This document shows, piece after piece, positions 60,113-64,000 of a stretch of DNA of 64,000 nucleotides (positions are counted from its first letter, which is position 1; each line of letters begins with the position of its first letter). This DNA is from Diadema setosum. Lineage: Eukaryota > Echinodermata > Echinoidea > Diadematoida > Diadematidae. Below the pieces are notes generated by a model. It was not told the origin of the DNA. It saw only the letters and a program-made list of their open reading frames with translations, and did no database searches. Position numbers and translations under genes: made by a program. Location: positions 35,336,209 to 35,400,208 of the forward strand of contig CM067076.1 of assembly GCA_033980235.1 (NCBI GenBank), in the 5' to 3' direction.

Positions 60113-61996
60113 GCTATAGACCGATTCAAGCGACTGTTCATGGAAGTGCGCCCTCTTAAGGCGACGCCATAACTGGGGGCCAAACAGGCCGGGTCGGCAA
60201 GCGCCCTGCGTGCGTGGCAAGGGTGCCAGCGGCAGCCAGTGCTTTTACCACCCGGCGCCAGCCGGCCAGCTAGCTATCTCTGGCGCTGGCAGCGATCGAC
60301 GCATCTGGCTTTGTGACAACCTAGAGTCTACATTTTTTTTTCGCAAGCTAATTAAAAATAAAAAAAATTAAACAACTTATACCGACTATGAGCGAATGGG
60401 TAGATGACATACGGCTGTAGCCAAAACTTGAATTTCAAGGTAAATATCGGTACGATCCGTGAATGTTTGTAGACTCTATTTCTTTGGCGATGACTTGGAT
60501 ACTCGCGTGTAAGCCCCGTATATTCACATTTTGTGTAAGAGAATAAAAACCGCTGGGGAGAATTATTGCCAAGCGCAGGCAGACGTCTTGCTAATAAGCC
60601 TAGGCTGTTGACAAGTTAACTGATATAATTAAATACAAATAATGATTAAGAATCTTGAGCTAGATATGGTGCAATAAATTGCAAGCTATCAGTTAACTTA
60701 ACCTTTTTAGGGCACGCTTTTGCCTTTACTCGGGAGTGTCGGGCCAGCATATGGGTAGAATCTGTCTAACGTTAGATCTTGTCTAGACATCTAGGCAAGA
60801 GTCCAGACTAGATGTAGATCTATTGACTTCTAGAACCCTACATCCTATATCATTTTCGGTTGTCGATAACTTCAGGCAAGCCTATAACTAAGTAAACCAA
60901 ACGGAATATAAATCTAGGCGTTTCTAGGCCGTATATGCCTAAACTTAAGTTACGACTACGTCGCCTGATGTCTACAACCAAAACTTCTACTGTTTTAGGT
61001 CTAAGTAACCTTGCATAACATCACGCTAACGCCTAATATTAGAATCTACAAAAGTGATTTTCAAATCATACTTTCTTAGTATGATTATGAAACAGATGTT
61101 TGCCACCATCCATGGTTTAATAATATTTATAAGTATCACTTTATCAAAAGTCAAATTCAGAGTTCCAGGCCAAAATTGAATAGGCCTATGGTCAATTCAG
61201 TGCTGAACATTGAAGAAGTGAAAACAATATAAGAATTTAACGCATCTTGAAACATTTATTTAGCTGTAGTGTAGGCTGTAAAATGTTTGTCATGAATAAA
61301 GTCTAGCCAGGAAGTGGATTCTAACTTTGGCAAGTAGGACACCAAGGTGCAAGGATTTAAAAAAAAAAAAAAAATCGGTGAATTATCAAATTCTTTGATT
61401 TAAACTTGTCTTCTAAGATGAACAACATATTTTACGAATATGCAGTGATAACCTAATTAAATAGAGAATCTAGTAGACATAGTTTGTTTCGAAATCTCTG
61501 CATTTTTATACCGTTGTATTTCACTTAATTGTCTTTAATTTTGCCTTAATTTATCATGCGTCAGCGGTGTCTGAATTTCACACACTGCCGTGCAGCTTCC
61601 ATTTCCGTTTTTTCTGTTATTTGTGCACCCAACAACTGCACAATGTGTTTTCCTGATCCTTCCTTTGAAGCTTTCAAAGTAGATCAATATGTCTGAATCA
61701 CTCAATTTGTCCAAAAGAAAGGCATTAAAAGCCGCTGAATGACTTTTCCACAGTGAGTAAACAATCACAATATTAGCGCGGCGCCGGCCCGCGGTCGCCG
61801 GCCGCGGCGCAGCGGCCGCGCCCGGCTGCTAACTATGCGCGATGTCGATGGGTACGCTAGGCTGCTGACCTGCAAGTGCAACTCGCTGGGTAGCTAGCTC
61901 GCTGGAAGCCCCCGTTGGCCCCCAGTTATGGCGACCGTTATAGCGCCGCTAGCGGCAGTAGGTGAATAGGTCATCGAAATTGAATCGGTCTATAGC
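60113..61996. mobile_element. TIR DNA transposon with THAP-like fragment (1884 bp)
   Basis: Perfect 17-bp inverted termini GCTATAGACCGATTCAA, flanked by CCTA on both sides (60109-60112 and 61997-62000). Both subterminal regions carry CGCCATAACTGGGGGCCAA in inverted orientation (near 60167 and 61915). The ends are unusually GC-rich (about 60170-60300 and 61775-61930), while the middle is AT-rich. A minus-strand fragment at 61535-61768 has a THAP-like start. THAP domains occur in P and Kolobok transposases, but the CCTA flanks match neither known target preference, so superfamily is left open. No catalytic domain is visible, so this is probably an internally deleted derivative. Confidence 0.72.
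61535..61768 (-). CDS. THAP-like zinc-finger fragment (transposon-derived)
   Basis: A 77-codon minus-strand frame whose recognisable part is HCAVVGCTNNRKN near residues 42-54. This matches the opening of a THAP domain, which begins with C-x(2-4)-C followed by basic residues and binds DNA through a C2CH zinc site. The second half of the domain (the later C-x2-H and the conserved proline and tryptophan) is not present in this frame, which stops shortly after. The remaining THAP sequence may be in another exon or lost. The frame lies wholly inside the TIR element at 60113-61996 and is probably a remnant of its transposase N-terminus. The true start is uncertain; the first ~40 residues look non-conserved. 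A chance match is possible because only one motif supports it. Confidence 0.4.
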   Translation of the reverse strand: MIVYSLWKSHSAAFNAFLLDKLSDSDILIYFESFKGRIRKTHCAVVGCTNNRKNGNGSCTAVCEIQTPLTHDKLRQN

Positions 61997-62101
61997 CCTA
62001 CCCACTTGCTAGTAGCTCGGAGAGGCGCAGGCGCGGTACGCACTTCTGTGTACATAACATTGCAACTTGCAAGACATGTGCTTCATCTTTTCACGTGTGA
62101 T

Positions 62102-62127
62102 CAGGGAGGTGGCCGGCCACCTCCCTG
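62102..62127. mobile_element. TIR-only palindrome (26 bp) of the CAGGGAGGTG family
   Basis: A perfect palindrome whose half is CAGGGAGGTGGCC. It is flanked directly by GTGTGAT on both sides (62095-62101 and 62128-62134). The first ten bases equal the terminus of the 731-bp element at 46885, and the flanking repeat has the same length (7 bp). The simplest reading is a transposon copy reduced to two abutting termini that still made a target duplication. Confidence 0.7.
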
Positions 62128-62544
62128 GTGTGATGCATTATTTCACATGCATGCGGCTTGCCTGGCTGTCATCCCACAGCAGCTGCCCACCATACCGAAC
62201 AGAACGGTGGAGCCAAGAGGGCTGAACTTTTCATACCAGGTGAGGATTACCTCTGTATTTAACTTAAGAAAACAATTACTACAAGTCATGAAGGTGTTAC
62301 GAGTTTTTTTGTGCCGTTTTTGTAGTTAATCACACAAAAGTGTTTGTTATTCCGATGAGACGTCGAAAAATCCATCCACCATGTAACTATACACAGCCCA
62401 GTCGCTGTACGTAGCTGTATTCGCACAGCGTACACTCAGTCTCACAGTAATAACACTACAACAGCGTCTGGTCGGGCTATCCACCATCAGTGACCATGCT
62501 GACCTTTACCTAACTATATTCTAACCAGCGCTAACCGTTATAGA

Positions 62545-62700
62545 TCAGGGGTGTATCCAGGATTTTTTCTGGAGGGGTCGTAATCACAATTTTTGGACCT
62601 TTACCTTTGCGAGGGAGTGGAGCGATTGAGCCGGGGGGGGGGGGGGGGGGGTGGAGGGTGTGGGAGGGGGGTGTCCCCCCTCCCACTGGACGGTAGGGAG
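62545..62700. mobile_element. Degenerate GTATCCAGGA-type repeat with poly-G
   Basis: CAGGGGTGTATCCAGGATTT at about 62547 resembles the GGATCCAG termini of the 35835 element. A G(~20) run and GGTGTCCCCCCTCCCACTGG follow. No clear right terminus. Confidence 0.4.
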
Positions 62701-63059
62701 GTTTTGAATTTTATATCTTAAAATTGGGCCAATTGGTGCATACAAAAGTGACTTTTTTCGGCATACTTAGAAAAACCCATTTATGTTAAAATTGGAGATA
62801 AAACCTGTGTTGGACACTTACAAGTGAATCGGTAGGCCTAAGTTGAAAACTGTATTTAAAAAAAAAAGTTGTTGACTAGCGTAAAATATCCCGTTTGCGG
62901 CAGTTTAAGCATTGTTAAGAGTTTTCCAACTTGTAAACAAATCAGGCAAATTATTTTCAACCTTTTCATATATCATAGACAAGATTATTCATTAACGCAA
63001 TTGTTTTCATGAAAGAAATTTACCACTGACCAACGCAGTTTTCATGATTTAGGCCTACC

Positions 63060-63420
63060 AGGGCAAAACCCGGCACAATTTTCGCCGATAAGGGCGATAT
63101 GCGACGTAGTATTTCTGCTTGCGGCACGATGTACAATCCCTATGCAATACGCGCGTGCTCCGCGATCTTTAGCTGAACGCCTTCACATGTCTCGCGAACA
63201 TTGCGTAAGCGCCAATTCCCATTGCGAAAGCACGTGAAAATAGCGTGCGTACATGCATTGGCCGCAAACAAGATCGCACTTCTGGCGGTGTTGTTGATGT
63301 CTTTCTCGTGTTTTTCTCATTTTTTTCGATGGCAACATCCACTTTCTGAAAAAAATGGCGGCCCACATCGGCTCGCGAAAATTCTATTTTACGTGAGGAT
63401 ATGTTTTCAAAATCCATGAA
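63060..63420. promoter_or_regulatory. Possible promoter or first-exon region
   Basis: CpG-rich stretch with GCGCGTGCTCCGCGATC and AAAAATGGCGGCCCACATCG near 63351. ATGGCGGC resembles the YY1-type initiator element common at animal promoters. The short frame from that ATG ends within 14 codons unless spliced at a GTGAGG at 63394. No conserved product is visible. Confidence 0.25.
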
Positions 63421-64000
63421 CATTGAGAAAACGAAAAAAAAAACCAGTTTCTTGGACCATTGTTTCTTAACTGTTATGTTAAGAAGTACCGAAAATTTCA
63501 TTTTGGATGCGATATGTTGTCATTTAGGTGAGAAAATTTCACTTTCGTCAGAGATCGTGCCCATTTTATCGGTTGGTTTTTGTTGATTGCTAGTGTGTTA
63601 TGTGTAGTGTGCATGTAACAGTGCAATGCTGTGTTTAGCTGTATATTACCGTGTATGTTGTACCTGCCGCGAACGGCTGCACGGCCGCTTACTGACGCAG
63701 TTACTCTAGTTACAACCTTCCTATAGGAGTTCTAGTACAATTTGCTGGAACATCACCTGGTCACTTTTTTTTCTCTGTTGTACGTAGGGCAGCCCAGTCC
63801 AGTCGTTGTATGGATGCTTCGCACAGCGTCTGGTCAGGCTAAATAACCTTTACGACGCCTGCATCTAGATATCTGTGCATGTTGACCGAAAGATCTGTCT
63901 ATAGCTGGTCGTCGGGGGAATGTTCCGCAGAGACTGCGTCAGCTTCACGTTGTTCACGGATCCCCTCCTGTCTACGGAGCAGGAGAGCGATAACGTCAAA

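Larger units (their letters stand above)
62135..64000. other. Non-coding sequence with a diverged direct repeat
   Basis: About 62394-62515 and 63788-63870 share CAGCCCAGTC, TCGCACAGCG, CAGCGTCTGGTC(G/A)GGCTA and ACCTTTAC in the same order. Otherwise only the poly-G repeat and the possible promoter at 63060-63420. Confidence 0.45.

Overview
The window looks like animal nuclear DNA, and the repeats point to an echinoderm, most likely a sea urchin. It is AT-rich, very rich in microsatellites, and holds tRNA-derived SINEs, one CR1/jockey-like LINE and many short inverted-repeat DNA transposons. I recognise the repeat style, but I could not search databases, so the species call is an inference. 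I find no host gene with a recognisable conserved exon. The only convincing protein-coding sequence is the decayed LINE, plus a short THAP-like fragment inside a DNA transposon. The window is best read as intergenic or large-intron DNA.

Positions 1-46.8 kb are mostly unique AT-rich sequence cut by microsatellites: (GAT)n, (TA)n, (CA)n, (AAT)n, (GATA)n, (CTATAT)n. Short GC/CpG-richer islands recur every few kb, at about 7.1, 13.1, 15.3, 17.3, 19.0, 23.8, 29.0, 30.7, 34.9, 38.1, 39.0, 40.3 and 43.1 kb. They lack convincing ORFs and look more like cis-regulatory blocks than exons. Scattered among them are SINE copies (23.1, 24.9, 29.9, 41.1, 49.6 kb), MITEs (11.5, 17.0, 31.6, 35.9, 36.2 kb), an 87-nt hairpin (9.7 kb) and a long, lopsided palindrome (20.1-20.3 kb).

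Positions 46.8-64 kb are dense in transposons. They include a 731-bp CAGGG-ended element with a 7-bp target duplication (46.9-47.6 kb) and a nested cluster of at least two MITE families (50.5-51.8 kb). A 5'-truncated LINE on the minus strand (54.3-58.4 kb) is split by a 1138-bp inverted-repeat element with TTTA duplications. Two near-identical MITEs lie in tandem (58.4-59.2 kb). A 1884-bp element (60.1-62.0 kb) has 17-bp perfect terminal inverted repeats, flanking CCTA repeats and a THAP-like fragment. Two tiny palindromes, at 59.38 and 62.10 kb, are each flanked by short direct repeats. The second uses the same terminal sequence as the 731-bp element, so it looks like a transposon reduced to its two ends.

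The main interest is transposon structure: nested insertions, TIR-only palindromes, MITE families that share an internal palindromic motif but have different termini, and a foldback element with 9-bp flanking repeats. I saw no CRISPR array, operon, rRNA or intact tRNA gene.
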